Positions 1-9,430 of a DNA stretch of 64,000 bases are shown piece by piece. The notes beneath the pieces are model-generated. The model searched no databases and had not been told where the DNA came from. It saw only the letters and a list, made by a program, of their open reading frames with translations. Location of the stretch: the NCBI GenBank assembly GCA_019114445.1, contig DXFL01000006.1:267903-331902 (forward strand). Reading direction: 5' to 3'. The number at the start of each line of letters is the position of its first letter. Positions within the stretch are counted from its first letter, which is position 1. The stretch is from Candidatus Barnesiella excrementigallinarum (GTDB taxonomy: Bacteria; Bacteroidota; Bacteroidia; Bacteroidales; Barnesiellaceae). The position numbers were made by a program, and so were the translations under genes.

Positions 1-2
1 GC

Positions 3-2816
3 GACGGAGAAATGAAAACCGCCCAAGTGACTATACGCAAGGCGGTACCCGACCGGCAACTGAAAATCAAGACCTCATCGTTCCGCGACAAACTCTTACC
101 GGGGAATCTCGAAAAATGGGATTTTGCAGTGACCGACGCTCAGGGCAAGCCCGTCACAGCCCGCTTCATGACCGAAATGTTCGATGCCTCGATGCAAGCC
201 ATCAGTTCGCACGACTGGCATTTCAACGCTCCGGTGCCAATGCAGCAAATGCGCATTTCGGCTCGCCCCTCGACCAACTATCATTACAACCATACCGTTC
301 AGTCGATAATTCGGCCCAAGCTCTTGAACTACCCGTCCGAAACCGCTACCCAGTTCCTCTATTTCAATCTTTTGGAGAGCAACAGTATCCGGTTCCTGAT
401 GGCGGGGACAACCGCGCCCAACTTACGGCTCGATGAAACTGTCGTTGCCAAAGGGGTTGCCACGGAACAAGAAGAAATCACTAAATCGGGCATCGCCGAA
501 AACGATATTGATGAAGAGACCGGGACCACCGACGGAAACGACCTCCGTACCAACGAAGTAAGTACAGCATTCTTCTATCCCTCACTCACCACCGACTCAC
601 TGGGACAAGTGGCGTTCTCGTTTACCGTACCCGATGAAAATACCACATGGCAATTCCTTGCCCTGGCCTATACGCAAGAGCTGTTTACCGGACAATACGA
701 GGCTCAAACCATTGCCAGCAAACCGCTCATGGTATCGCCCAATCTCCCCCGTTTCGTACGACAGGGCGACGAGGTTACCATTGCTACCGCCATACAAAAC
801 CGCTCGGAAGCCGTACAAGACGGGACGATACTCTTCGAGTTGTTCGATCCCTACACCGAAACCGTACTCGATTCCCATAAATATGCCTTTATTGTCAATA
901 TCGACGAAAGCCGAACCGTCAACTACTCTTTCACTGTACCCGAAGGAATCGAATTATTAGGGTTCAGAACCAAAGCATCGACCTTACAGCACAGCGACGG
1001 CGAGCAACAAATTCTACCCGTGTTGCCCACCCAAGTTTTGGTCACCGACAGCAAACCCTTCTACATACCCGGCGGACAACAAACTACACCCATTGTCCTG
1101 ACCGGCATGGAAGAAAAGTTGAAATCGCCCACAGTCGAAAACTACCGCATGACCTTGCAATATTGCAACAATCCGGCGTGGTATGCCGTACAAGCCTTGC
1201 CGGCACTCACCGATATTTCGGACGACGATGCCATCTCTATTTCGGCCGTACTCTACGCCAACAGCATAGCCTCGTCGATCGCCAAAGGCAACCCGCGCAT
1301 AGCCCAAGCCATTGAGTCGTGGAAAGCGGCCGACGGCAAAAACCTCGCCTCGCTCCTCGCCCAAAACGAAGAGCTGAAACAGGTATTGCTCTCGGCTACC
1401 CCGTGGGTACTCGAAGCCGACAACGAAACCGAACGTATGCAACAACTCGCCACCCTCTTCGACACCAACCGCGCCAACAGGCTATCCCATGAGGCTATTC
1501 TCAAATTGCAAAACCTGCAAAACAGCGACGGCGGTTGGAGCTGGTTCAAAGGTATGTCATCGAGCCAATGGATTTCGATGAACATTTTGGAAAGTTTTGC
1601 CCGCCTGCGCACCTTAGGTATTCCACTCGACGACAGCACAATACAAACCATGCAAATCGATGCGGTGGCTTACCTCGACCAAGCTATGGTCCAACAGCGT
1701 AAAAACCGCCCCAACGGAGCGCTCTCGTACAACGACATCTGCTACCTGCACGTACGCTCCTCCTACCTCGACATTCCGCTGGCCGACGAAGCCCTCGATC
1801 TGCACAAAGCCATGACCGAGAAACTCAAACAATGGAGCAACTTCTCCACCATCGAAAAGGCATACGCTGCCGTAGCGCTCTATCGGTATGGATTCGGCGC
1901 CGAAGCAAAAGAGATTGTCGCCTCGCTGAGACAATATGCCGTCACACGCCCCGACGAAGGTATGTTTTGGCCCAACAACCGCTCGACCTACGGATATAGC
2001 AACAGTGCCGTACAAGAGCAATGCGCCCTCATCGACGCCTTCACGCTCGTCGACCCCATCACCGCCGAACTCGACGCCATGCGCCAATGGCTGCTTGCTC
2101 AAAAACGAACCAACGAGTGGGAATCGGTACCCTCCACCCTCGAAGCCATCTATGCCCTGCTCCACGGCGGTAGCGACTGGCTGGCGGCCGACAACACCCA
2201 ACCCGTTATCATGTGGGGTGGCAAAGAGATGAAATACAACCCCGAAGAACCGTTCTTGGGATTGACCGAATACACCATTCCGGGCAACCAGATTACCCCG
2301 AACGATGCACAGGCTGTCATCTCGACCAACCACGCACAACCCTCGTGGGGTGCCATCTACTGGCAATATTACGACAATGTGAAAAATGTATCGGCTGCTT
2401 CAACCAAAGAGCTGTCCATCGATCGGCAAATTCTCGTTAGACAACCGTCAGGCAGCTATATACCTATCAATACCGTCGCTCTTAAAGCCGGCGACCGCAT
2501 AGCTATTCGATTCACCATCACTGTCGGACAAGATATGCAATTTGTATGCCTCACCGACTCCCGCGCGGCCTGCCTTGAACCGGTCGACCAGCTATCGGGA
2601 TATGATTGCCGCGAACGAATATGCTACTATCAGGAGACAAGGAACACCGAAACCCGCTTCTATTTCGATTTCTTGCCCAAAGGCTCTTACGTCATCTCCT
2701 ACGAGTTGAATGTCGATCGACCCGGCGATTACACGCAAGGGATTTCCACCATACAGTGCCTCTATGCCCCGCAAATAATTGCCCGAAGTGCGGCCCAAAC
2801 ACTCATTGTCAAATAA
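3..2816 (+). CDS. Alpha-2-macroglobulin family protein, C-terminal part (5' end outside window)
   Basis: The frame is open to the left edge, so about the last 937 residues are seen; the first ATG at base 12 is only an internal methionine. A beta-sandwich macroglobulin segment around residues 185-215 (FFYPSLTTDSLGQ) and another near 250 (NLPRFVRQGDEVTI) precede an alpha-helical thioester-domain-like region, roughly residues 390-740, with NSDGGWSWFKGM near 503. The place where the thioester motif CxEQ would sit reads NPAWYAVQALP, so no thioester is expected. Bacterial members are large periplasmic or lipid-anchored proteins thought to trap proteases; that role is family knowledge. It ends in a very strong hairpin terminator. 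Confidence 0.88.
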   Translation, partial: DGEMKTAQVTIRKAVPDRQLKIKTSSFRDKLLPGNLEKWDFAVTDAQGKPVTARFMTEMFDASMQAISSHDWHFNAPVPMQQMRISARPSTNYHYNHTVQSIIRPKLLNYPSETATQFLYFNLLESNSIRFLMAGTTAPNLRLDETVVAKGVATEQEEITKSGIAENDIDEETGTTDGNDLRTNEVSTAFFYPSLTTDSLGQVAFSFTVPDENTTWQFLALAYTQELFTGQYEAQTIASKPLMVSPNLPRFVRQGDEVTIATAIQNRSEAVQDGTILFELFDPYTETVLDSHKYAFIVNIDESRTVNYSFTVPEGIELLGFRTKASTLQHSDGEQQILPVLPTQVLVTDSKPFYIPGGQQTTPIVLTGMEEKLKSPTVENYRMTLQYCNNPAWYAVQALPALTDISDDDAISISAVLYANSIASSIAKGNPRIAQAIESWKAADGKNLASLLAQNEELKQVLLSATPWVLEADNETERMQQLATLFDTNRANRLSHEAILKLQNLQNSDGGWSWFKGMSSSQWISMNILESFARLRTLGIPLDDSTIQTMQIDAVAYLDQAMVQQRKNRPNGALSYNDICYLHVRSSYLDIPLADEALDLHKAMTEKLKQWSNFSTIEKAYAAVALYRYGFGAEAKEIVASLRQYAVTRPDEGMFWPNNRSTYGYSNSAVQEQCALIDAFTLVDPITAELDAMRQWLLAQKRTNEWESVPSTLEAIYALLHGGSDWLAADNTQPVIMWGGKEMKYNPEEPFLGLTEYTIPGNQITPNDAQAVISTNHAQPSWGAIYWQYYDNVKNVSAASTKELSIDRQILVRQPSGSYIPINTVALKAGDRIAIRFTITVGQDMQFVCLTDSRAACLEPVDQLSGYDCRERICYYQETRNTETRFYFDFLPKGSYVISYELNVDRPGDYTQGISTIQCLYAPQIIARSAAQTLIVK

Positions 2817-2830
2817 CACCCCCGATAAAT

Positions 2831-2895
2831 ACAGAAATAGCAGACCCTCTTCCCTTTATCGAGGAAGAGGGTCTGCTATTTCTGTCTCATTTCCA
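2831..2895 (+). terminator. Long perfect hairpin terminator after the macroglobulin gene
   Basis: The arms at 2831-2853 and 2863-2885 are complementary over 23 bases without mismatch, with a 9-base loop. The 3' side continues into a T-rich stretch. The stem is unusually long for a simple intrinsic terminator. Confidence 0.85.
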
Positions 2896-2975
2896 TTTAA
2901 ACCTTTGAGCCTATTTTGAAACAGAAATGAAACAACTATTTCATATAAAAATAAATGTTTTTCAAAAAAAATCAA

Positions 2976-2983
2976 TACATTTG
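2976..2983 (+). promoter_or_regulatory. Promoter -7 element for the lipoprotein/DUF5723 pair
   Basis: TACATTTG fits the Bacteroidota TAnnTTTG element. Transcription would start near 2990, leaving a leader of about 50 bases before the ATG at 3040. Confidence 0.6.
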
Positions 2984-3039
2984 CACTCGAAAAAGGGGCC
3001 TATGTTAAAAGCATTAAAAATAATTGACCAAATAATTTT

Positions 3040-4788
3040 ATGAAAATTAAAAAAATTATGGCAATTAGCCTTGTTCCCGGGCTATTGTTAAGTCTTTTTT
3101 CGTGCATAAACAACGATTATGATTTAGGGAAAGATATCAGTCTCGAAATTAGCGTAGGGGGCAACCTAAGCATTCCTATCGGGAAAACAGAAAAGATATG
3201 TCTCGACCGCATTATCGAAGAAGGAGATGTACTCCACGCAGTAGACGGGAAATATGTCATCACCAAAGCCGATAATATTTCTGAAAATATCGATGCCATA
3301 GATCCGGTAGTTATCGACGATTTTGCTCCCGATTTCAATTCTTACACCACAACATTCGAAGTCCCCACCCAAGAAATTCCCCAAATCCCGGGATTGAAAC
3401 TTCCCGACATTGAAGTCGCTTTCGATGCCAATATCAACACAACCGAGCACTTCAATATCCATACCGATATCCCCAAAGAGATAAAAGAAATAAGCACGGT
3501 AACCGTAACCGATAACAACGGCGAAATATTGAAAACATCGCTCGATATTTCCATAACAGGGATCCCCGAATTCCTGCCTCAGATTCATTTGGCCGGTATG
3601 AGACTTGCGTTGCCAGAGATACTCGATTTCGAAATCGAAGAAAGCGACGAAATGGTGCGTATCGACAACGCCATTTACATTTCAAAAACCATCGAACTGA
3701 CACAGGGCAACGGCTTTGTATCCATTCCTATCACCCTTAAAGGGATCTCCAATCCTATCATCGAAGAAGGCACGCTGATCCTCACCGACGAAATATCTAT
3801 CGAAGGACGGGTATATGCCGACAAACAATCGGTGGGACTCGAAGACCTCAGCAACTTTACAATCTCTGTACAACCCGAATTGACTTTGCCTACGCCTGAA
3901 ATACGTTTGAATAAAGTGGCCGGGTCCATTGTTCCCAATGTCGATATAAACACCTCGGTTTCACTTTCCGACTTACCCGATTTCCTCAAAGAAGAAGGGA
4001 CTTCTCTCGAAATAAAAGACTTGACCCTAAACCTTTCGGTACAAAATCCCATCGAAGCATCCATCTCTACACAATTCGAAATAACCCCGCTCGACGAAAA
4101 CGGGAATATCATCAACAACAATGCAGTTACGCTGGATATGGAAATTAAGGGTGGCCAACGAAGCGAATTCCACATCTCGAAAAACTCTCCCGAAATTACA
4201 TCGGGCAAACTCACATCGTTACTGCAATCCATACCCGATCGAATAGACCTAAAAGTCAACAAAATAGAAATCGAAAGTAACACCGAAAGCGAAGCCATCT
4301 CCTTAGGAAAAGAAGATTACAATCTCGATATAGATTACGATATCAATGTACCGCTGGAATTCGAGAACCTTAATATTATTTATAGCGATACTATCGAGGA
4401 TCTCAGCAGCGACTTATCGGATATCACCGATAAGGTGAAAAACATCGAACTCTCTATAACCGTCGATAATGCTATTCCGTTGGAATTGGCCTTGTCAATC
4501 AAGCCTTGCGACAAAGACGGTAACCCCATAACGGGCATTTCATACCCCGAAAGTCTGAACATAGAAGCAGCTCCCGATGACAACCTCACAGTACGGTCAT
4601 CGAACCTTAAAATTATCCTCAAAGAAGAGCGGGAAAAAGCACTACAAGAACTCGACAAACTCTGTTTCAGAGTAGAAGGTAAAAATGCAGACAATAGCGA
4701 CATAACCCTTCGGCCCGATCAATATTTCATTCTTCACCTTTCGGTAAAACTCCCCGACGGAGCTCAAATGGATTTAGAGGATTTGTAA
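3040..4788 (+). CDS. Unknown lipoprotein, 582 aa
   Basis: The N-terminus is a lipoprotein signal peptide: two lysines, a hydrophobic run, then the lipobox LFSC with Cys22. The remainder is rich in alternating hydrophobic and Asp/Glu/Ser/Thr residues with repeated phrases such as ISITGIPEFLP and ITLKGISNP, which looks like a series of beta-sandwich units; no catalytic motif was recognised. The gene is followed after 20 bases by a DUF5723 outer-membrane protein, so the two are probably cotranscribed and may act together at the outer membrane (inference). No family name can be given with confidence. Confidence 0.8.
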   Translation: MKIKKIMAISLVPGLLLSLFSCINNDYDLGKDISLEISVGGNLSIPIGKTEKICLDRIIEEGDVLHAVDGKYVITKADNISENIDAIDPVVIDDFAPDFNSYTTTFEVPTQEIPQIPGLKLPDIEVAFDANINTTEHFNIHTDIPKEIKEISTVTVTDNNGEILKTSLDISITGIPEFLPQIHLAGMRLALPEILDFEIEESDEMVRIDNAIYISKTIELTQGNGFVSIPITLKGISNPIIEEGTLILTDEISIEGRVYADKQSVGLEDLSNFTISVQPELTLPTPEIRLNKVAGSIVPNVDINTSVSLSDLPDFLKEEGTSLEIKDLTLNLSVQNPIEASISTQFEITPLDENGNIINNNAVTLDMEIKGGQRSEFHISKNSPEITSGKLTSLLQSIPDRIDLKVNKIEIESNTESEAISLGKEDYNLDIDYDINVPLEFENLNIIYSDTIEDLSSDLSDITDKVKNIELSITVDNAIPLELALSIKPCDKDGNPITGISYPESLNIEAAPDDNLTVRSSNLKIILKEEREKALQELDKLCFRVEGKNADNSDITLRPDQYFILHLSVKLPDGAQMDLEDL

Positions 4789-4808
4789 TACAATAAAACA
4801 ATAAAGCA

Positions 4809-6200
4809 ATGAAAATCAATATAAAACAAATAATCAGCCTTTGTATGGGTGTTGCTTTGGCTGCCGGGGTGTCTGCCCAAACCCTCAACTCCTCCTATTT
4901 TATGGAGAAAATGACAAAGCGCAACCAACTTAATCCCGCGTTAAAAACACCCGATGGATATGTCAGTTTCCCATTCTTTGGCAATTTCTATTTGGGCGTA
5001 AACTCCAATTTAGGACTGGGAACATTCCTCTATCCCAGAGGGAACGAACTGGTTACTTTCTTGCACGAGAGTGTAACCGCCGACGAATTTTTGGGAAAAC
5101 TTACTCCCAATAATACCATCGAGCTCGATTTGGGAATGGATATTATCTCTTTCGGTTTTTGGGCATGGGGTGGACAAAACACATTCAATTTAGCGCTCAA
5201 AAGCCAAACCGGTGCATATATGCCCAAAGAGATTTTCCAATTTCTTAAAACCGGACAAGAAGCTACCGGAGTTACCCGCTACGACATGAGCAATATCACG
5301 GTATCGACCAACAACTACCTCGAACTTGCCTTAGGGCACGCCCGCGACATCACCGATAAATTGGGTGTCGGTGCCAAAGTGAAACTCCTCATAGGTGCTG
5401 CTCATGCCGAGGCCCGTATCGACCGCATGGACATCTCCATGTCGCAAGACGAATGGATCATCAAACAATCGGGACATATACAAGCCTCTTCGCTTCTCCA
5501 ATTCGAAACCGACCCCGTAACCGGCGAAATAACCGACTACTCGATCGGCAATAACTTTGGGCTTTCGGGATTTGGATTAGGATTCGACCTCGGCGCCACC
5601 TATAAACTGCTCGATAACCTCACCTTATCGGCCGCTCTCACCGACATCGGGTTTATGAACTGGGGCAACCTCTCCCGCGGTGAAACCGATCCCAACAAAG
5701 AGTTCCATTACACCGGATTCGACAACATCGGGGCCGAAGATGACGAAAACGGGGAAAATCCTTTCGACAACAAGGTAGACGAATTGCAAGACGACTTAAA
5801 AGCACTGACCAAATTCTACGAATCCAAAAGCCAATCGGTTTCCCAATCCCTACGTACAACACTGCGTGTAGGTGCCGAATATAGTATTTTGGACGAAAAG
5901 ATTTCATTCGGAGCGCTCTCTACCACCCGGTTCGGAGGCTACCGCACCTATGCCGAAGGTATGCTGGCTGTCAATTTCCGTCCCCTCTCGGCATTGCACA
6001 TCACACTAAACGGATCGGTATCCAATATGGGTAGCTCGGTAGGTGCCATACTCAACCTCTGCGCACGAGGGTTCAACATATACTTCGGGACCGACTATTT
6101 TGCCACGCAATACTCCAAACAGTTTATCCCCATCAACCATGCACGGGCTAATTTCAGTTTTGGAATAAACTTTACTTTCGGGAAAATACACGAAATATAA
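4809..6200 (+). CDS. DUF5723 family outer-membrane protein
   Basis: A signal peptide ends at VSAQ (about residue 23). The mature protein starts with a segment reading LNSSYFMEKMTKRNQLNPAL, which resembles DUF5723/PorP-type beta-barrel proteins of Bacteroidota, and continues with many amphipathic, glycine- and aromatic-rich strands (for example GLSGFGLGFDLGATY) and a C-terminus ending FSFGINFTFGKIHEI. An acidic insertion lies near residues 310-335. It is probably an outer-membrane beta-barrel of unknown role, paired with the lipoprotein just upstream. Family assignment is from pattern memory, not a search. Confidence 0.75.
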   Translation: MKINIKQIISLCMGVALAAGVSAQTLNSSYFMEKMTKRNQLNPALKTPDGYVSFPFFGNFYLGVNSNLGLGTFLYPRGNELVTFLHESVTADEFLGKLTPNNTIELDLGMDIISFGFWAWGGQNTFNLALKSQTGAYMPKEIFQFLKTGQEATGVTRYDMSNITVSTNNYLELALGHARDITDKLGVGAKVKLLIGAAHAEARIDRMDISMSQDEWIIKQSGHIQASSLLQFETDPVTGEITDYSIGNNFGLSGFGLGFDLGATYKLLDNLTLSAALTDIGFMNWGNLSRGETDPNKEFHYTGFDNIGAEDDENGENPFDNKVDELQDDLKALTKFYESKSQSVSQSLRTTLRVGAEYSILDEKISFGALSTTRFGGYRTYAEGMLAVNFRPLSALHITLNGSVSNMGSSVGAILNLCARGFNIYFGTDYFATQYSKQFIPINHARANFSFGINFTFGKIHEI

Positions 6201-6234
6201 ATCGAATAAATCTTTCCACGAAAAATTCAATACA

Positions 6235-6267
6235 AAGGGCAGCTCACGACGGGCTGCCCTTGCTTTT
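6235..6267 (+). terminator. Intrinsic terminator after the DUF5723 gene
   Basis: AAGGGCAGC at 6235-6243 pairs with GCTGCCCTT at 6253-6261 over 9 bases with a 9-base loop, followed by a T-rich run. Confidence 0.7.
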
Positions 6268-6354
6268 GGCTCCAACTCACTTGCTTGAAAACCCATGCCA
6301 TAAGCCTGAAATTCCTCCGATACGAATCACCCCCGAATAAGACAAACCGCCCGA

Positions 6355-6392
6355 TAAAAGAACTGCCGCCCGGCGATATCGCCGGGCGGCAG
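6355..6392 (-). terminator. Terminator of malate dehydrogenase gene
   Basis: Bases 6363-6392 are a perfect 30-base palindrome centred on GGCGATATCGCC. Read on the minus strand it lies just downstream of mdh and is followed by TTCTTTTATC. It faces the plus-strand terminator about 100 bases away, so the two convergent units are insulated separately. Confidence 0.75.
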
Positions 6393-6417
6393 CCTTTATA
6401 AGATCTATCTAAACGTC

Positions 6418-7356
6418 TTATTTCAAAGCGTCGGCAAGAGCGGCATTTGTTTTGTGAACAGCGGCTGCACTCTTAGCAAAAGCCTCTTTCTCGGCAGCAT
6501 TCAACTTCAACTCAACCACTTTCTCGATACCGTTGCGGCCCAATACACAGGGGACACCGATACAAAGATCGCTTTCGCCATATTCGCCTTCCAGCAAAGC
6601 GCTACACGGGATCATACGTTTTTGGTCACCCAATACAGCCTCAACCACAGCAGCCGAAGCAGCACCCGGAGCATACCAAGCCGAAGTTCCCAGCAAACCG
6701 GTCAATGTAGCACCACCTACCATAGTATCGGCAGCTACCTTTTGCAGAGTCTCTTCGCTCAAAAATTCCGAAACCGGAATACCTTTGTAAGTTGCATAAC
6801 GAGTTACAGGAATCATGGTCGTATCGCCGTGACCGCCAATTACGAAACCTTCAACCTCGCCCAAGTTGGCATTCAAAGCTTGGCTCAGGTAATATTTGAA
6901 GCGAGAGCTGTCCAACGCGCCACCCATACCGATAATGCGGTTTTTGGGAAGGCCCGATACTTTATGAATCAAATAAGTCATCGTATCCATCGGGTTACTT
7001 ACACACAAGATAACTGCGTTGGGCGAATATTTCAATACGTTTTCAACTACCGATTTTACAATACCGGCATTCACACCAATCAACTCTTCACGAGTCATAC
7101 CCGGTTTACGAGGAATACCCGAAGTAATCACTACCATATCCGAGTTGGCGGTAGCTTCATAATCGTTCGTCACACCTTTGATACGCGATGCAAAACCAGC
7201 CGTTACAGCAGCTTGCATCATATCCATAGCTTTGCCTTCCGAAACACCTTCTTTAATGTCGAGCAAAACTACTTCATCTGCTATTTCTCTAAATGCCAAA
7301 ACGTTTGCGCAAGTTGCACCCACGTTTCCTGCTCCGATAACCGATACTTTTGACAT
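6418..7356 (-). CDS. mdh: Malate dehydrogenase
   Basis: 312-residue NAD-dependent malate dehydrogenase of the LDH-like type, interconverting malate and oxaloacetate; in anaerobic Bacteroidota it serves the reductive branch toward fumarate and succinate. Visible motifs are the N-terminal dinucleotide-binding GAGNVGAT (residues 7-14), the substrate loop SGIPRKPGMTREEL, the VSNPMDTMTYL segment and the catalytic-histidine region GGHGDTTM. The length is typical. It is a single-gene unit with its own promoter and palindromic terminator. Confidence 0.97.
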   Translation of the reverse strand: MSKVSVIGAGNVGATCANVLAFREIADEVVLLDIKEGVSEGKAMDMMQAAVTAGFASRIKGVTNDYEATANSDMVVITSGIPRKPGMTREELIGVNAGIVKSVVENVLKYSPNAVILCVSNPMDTMTYLIHKVSGLPKNRIIGMGGALDSSRFKYYLSQALNANLGEVEGFVIGGHGDTTMIPVTRYATYKGIPVSEFLSEETLQKVAADTMVGGATLTGLLGTSAWYAPGAASAAVVEAVLGDQKRMIPCSALLEGEYGESDLCIGVPCVLGRNGIEKVVELKLNAAEKEAFAKSAAAVHKTNAALADALK

Positions 7357-7416
7357 AATTGTTTGGTTTATTAAAGGTTAGTATATAATTATTTTTTCTC
7401 TTTCTTCTATCTTTGG

Positions 7417-7424
7417 CAAATTTA
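7417..7424 (-). promoter_or_regulatory. Promoter -7 element of mdh
   Basis: On the minus strand this reads TAAATTTG, matching TAnnTTTG. The start of transcription would fall near 7410, giving a leader of about 54 bases. Confidence 0.55.
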
Positions 7425-7539
7425 CAACTATTTCAACATTATGGAAAAATTTCCACAATTAAATTTTTATAAACTTTGCATATTCTTTTAACCAATCACT
7501 TAAAATAAATATCAATCTAAAAATCAACAAATTAAACAT

Positions 7540-8151
7540 TCATTCCTGCAACTCGCCTTTCCCTTCGCGCAAAACCACAGGGTCGTCGGCGGTACAATCG
7601 ACCGTAGTCGAAGGTATCATACCTCCCTCGCCACCATCGATAATTAAATCGGCCACCGATTCATAGCGCTCGGCTATCAACTCAGGATCCATACCGCATT
7701 CGGGCTCTTCCTCGTTAATCGCCACCGAGGTGGTCAGCAACGGATTTCCCAAAGCCTCGACCAAAGCCAACGTAATCGCATTGTCGGGAATACGGATCCC
7801 CACGGTCTTACGATTTTTGTATATCTTGGGTAACGACGAACTCGTTGGTAAAATAAAGGTAAACGCCCCCGGTAAATTTTTTTTCAATAATTTGAAATAG
7901 AAATTGTTCAACTTGGCATACTCGCTTACCCAACTTAATTCTTTACAGATTATCGACAAATTTACCTTCTGCGGGTTGATGCCTTTTATCTGACAAATCC
8001 GCTCCACCGCCCGCACATTCAAAGCATCGCAGCCAAGCGCATAAATCGTATCGGTAGGGTAAATTACCACCCCGCCGTCGCGCAACACCTTCACCGCTTT
8101 GGCGATCTCGGTTTCACTCGGATTATCTTCATAGATTCTCAGTCGTTTCAT
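7540..8151 (-). CDS. Sua5/YciO/YrdC family L-threonylcarbamoyladenylate synthase
   Basis: 203-residue protein with the YrdC-like fold: the GGVVIYPTDTIYALGCDA stretch (residues 30-47) and the KGINPQKVNLSIIC segment are typical, as is SSLPKIYKNRKTVGIRIPDN. The family makes threonylcarbamoyl-AMP from threonine, bicarbonate and ATP, the first step of t6A37 formation on ANN-decoding tRNAs. The protein is short, without the C-terminal Sua5 domain, so it is TsaC/YciO-sized. YciO paralogues have unclear activity and cannot be excluded. Confidence 0.9.
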   Translation of the reverse strand: MKRLRIYEDNPSETEIAKAVKVLRDGGVVIYPTDTIYALGCDALNVRAVERICQIKGINPQKVNLSIICKELSWVSEYAKLNNFYFKLLKKNLPGAFTFILPTSSSLPKIYKNRKTVGIRIPDNAITLALVEALGNPLLTTSVAINEEEPECGMDPELIAERYESVADLIIDGGEGGMIPSTTVDCTADDPVVLREGKGELQE

Positions 8152-8244
8152 AATTCCGGTTTAAGGTTCGCCAAGATAGTAATTTTTTTATATTTCAACA
8201 AAATTTAAGGCTCTAATCCTATCGCCGTGGATTAAAGTCATCAT

Positions 8245-9063
8245 TTACAATTCCTTTTGTTCGACTAATTGAAAAGATGTTCCATCTTCTAAACGCTCGA
8301 ATCGAGCGTTCAACGCCACAAGTTGCTGTCCGCTATCCGACAAACAAAAATTAAATACCAATCCATCATCGGCTACCAGCTGCCACACCACGGCATTTTC
8401 ATCATCGGCACTGCCTCGAAGCGTAAAAAGCCGTCCCGAACAAACCGACACCTCCTCTTCCACACCGGACGAATAAATACGACGCTCCCACAAAAAAGTT
8501 CCGTCGCCACTGTGTTCCCGATTTCGTATCACCAACATACTACAATCGGAACCCGGCAACCCACCTTCGTAAATCCGCTCCTGCATACGACCTAAATCCT
8601 CATCGGCCACAAAAGCCGATTCCCGACAAACAAGTCTTCCACGTCTCTCGACAATCCATAATCCATCTATCCGACGCACATTCTTCGTATCGTCATCTTC
8701 CACATTCCAAACAACTGTCCCCGAAGGCAATACCCGCCGTTCCAAAGTTTCATTCGAAACCCCATTCGAGAAAAAGAGCTCTACCCGCGAAGAATCGGTC
8801 GAAAAAACCAAATAGGCCGCCCCAGAATTTCCATCGACCGCCTCCGTTCGTACCCCACACTCAAATACCCGTATACAATCTTGCCACACTTCGCTCCACA
8901 CATACCCGGCAGAGCCCCGACAGCCATGACTGTCCATGTCGCCACCCATAGACCCGGGTTGAGCGGCAACCGAGCGGAAGCTACTCCTACACCCCCAAAC
9001 TGTACCACAAAGGCACAGCACAGCGGCAATCACCTTCGCTACACACATAAACCTTTGTATCAT
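8245..9063 (-). CDS. Unknown putative lipoprotein, 272 aa
   Basis: The N-terminus is hydrophobic and ends with VWGC near residue 25, a plausible lipobox. The rest is mostly short beta-like segments with several Trp and Cys residues and repeated phrases of the kind ERRVLPSGTVVWNVEDDD and ERRIYSSGVEEEVSV; this resembles the repeated strand pairs of toxin-immunity or MORN-like sheets but no family was recognised. A TATATTTG promoter lies 50-60 bases upstream. Coding is supported by length, signal sequence and promoter; the function is unknown. Confidence 0.65.
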   Translation of the reverse strand: MIQRFMCVAKVIAAVLCLCGTVWGCRSSFRSVAAQPGSMGGDMDSHGCRGSAGYVWSEVWQDCIRVFECGVRTEAVDGNSGAAYLVFSTDSSRVELFFSNGVSNETLERRVLPSGTVVWNVEDDDTKNVRRIDGLWIVERRGRLVCRESAFVADEDLGRMQERIYEGGLPGSDCSMLVIRNREHSGDGTFLWERRIYSSGVEEEVSVCSGRLFTLRGSADDENAVVWQLVADDGLVFNFCLSDSGQQLVALNARFERLEDGTSFQLVEQKEL

Positions 9064-9115
9064 CTCAAAGCCTCCTTATTCCATATCAAGTCACACTATA
9101 CAACATAACACCCAG

Positions 9116-9123
9116 CAAATATA
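9116..9123 (-). promoter_or_regulatory. Promoter -7 element for the unknown lipoprotein
   Basis: Minus-strand TATATTTG matches TAnnTTTG; predicted transcription start near 9109, leader about 46 bases. Confidence 0.5.
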
Positions 9124-9230
9124 ACGACAATCTTACTGATTATCAACAGATACCGCATAAATGTATCACACTTCGCCCTTATCGAAACCGAAAAGGGTGC
9201 ACCCACAAAAGAGGAAGAAGCTACCGGCAC

Positions 9231-9264
9231 AAAAAAAGCCGCTGCAACAGAATCGCAACGGCTT
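9231..9264 (-). terminator. Terminator after tRNA-Ser
   Basis: On the minus strand an imperfect stem, AAGCCG-TTGC against GCAG-CGGCTT, is followed directly by seven T. It begins about 6 bases after the tRNA 3' end. Confidence 0.7.
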
Positions 9265-9269
9265 CGGGG

Positions 9270-9357
9270 CGGAGTAAGGGGGATTCGAACCCCCGATACG
9301 CTTTTGGCGTATACACGCTTTCCAGGCGTGCCTCTTCAACCACTCGAGCATCACTCC
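9270..9357 (-). tRNA. tRNA-Ser (anticodon GGA)
   Basis: Reading the minus strand, the acceptor GGAGTGA pairs with TTACTCC, with discriminator G at 9270. The anticodon stem-loop CACGC-CTGGAAA-GCGTG gives anticodon GGA (codons UCC/UCU). A long variable arm (ACGC..GCGT around TTTTGG) and the TTCGAATCC T-loop region confirm a class II serine tRNA. CCA is not encoded. Confidence 0.96.
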
Positions 9358-9384
9358 ATAGGGTTGTTCCCGTAAAAACGGGGG

Positions 9385-9392
9385 CAAATATA
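9385..9392 (-). promoter_or_regulatory. Promoter -7 element upstream of tRNA-Ser
   Basis: Minus-strand TATATTTG about 28 bases before the mature 5' end. No clear -33 partner was seen; cotranscription with the TatD gene upstream remains possible. Confidence 0.45.
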
Positions 9393-9430
9393 ATACATTT
9401 TTCGGGTTTGACGAAAATTTTCCCCAAAAA

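Noticed and set aside
1614..2366. A 250-codon minus-strand frame inside the macroglobulin gene
   Set aside because: Antisense shadow; the sense strand encodes recognisable macroglobulin-type segments.
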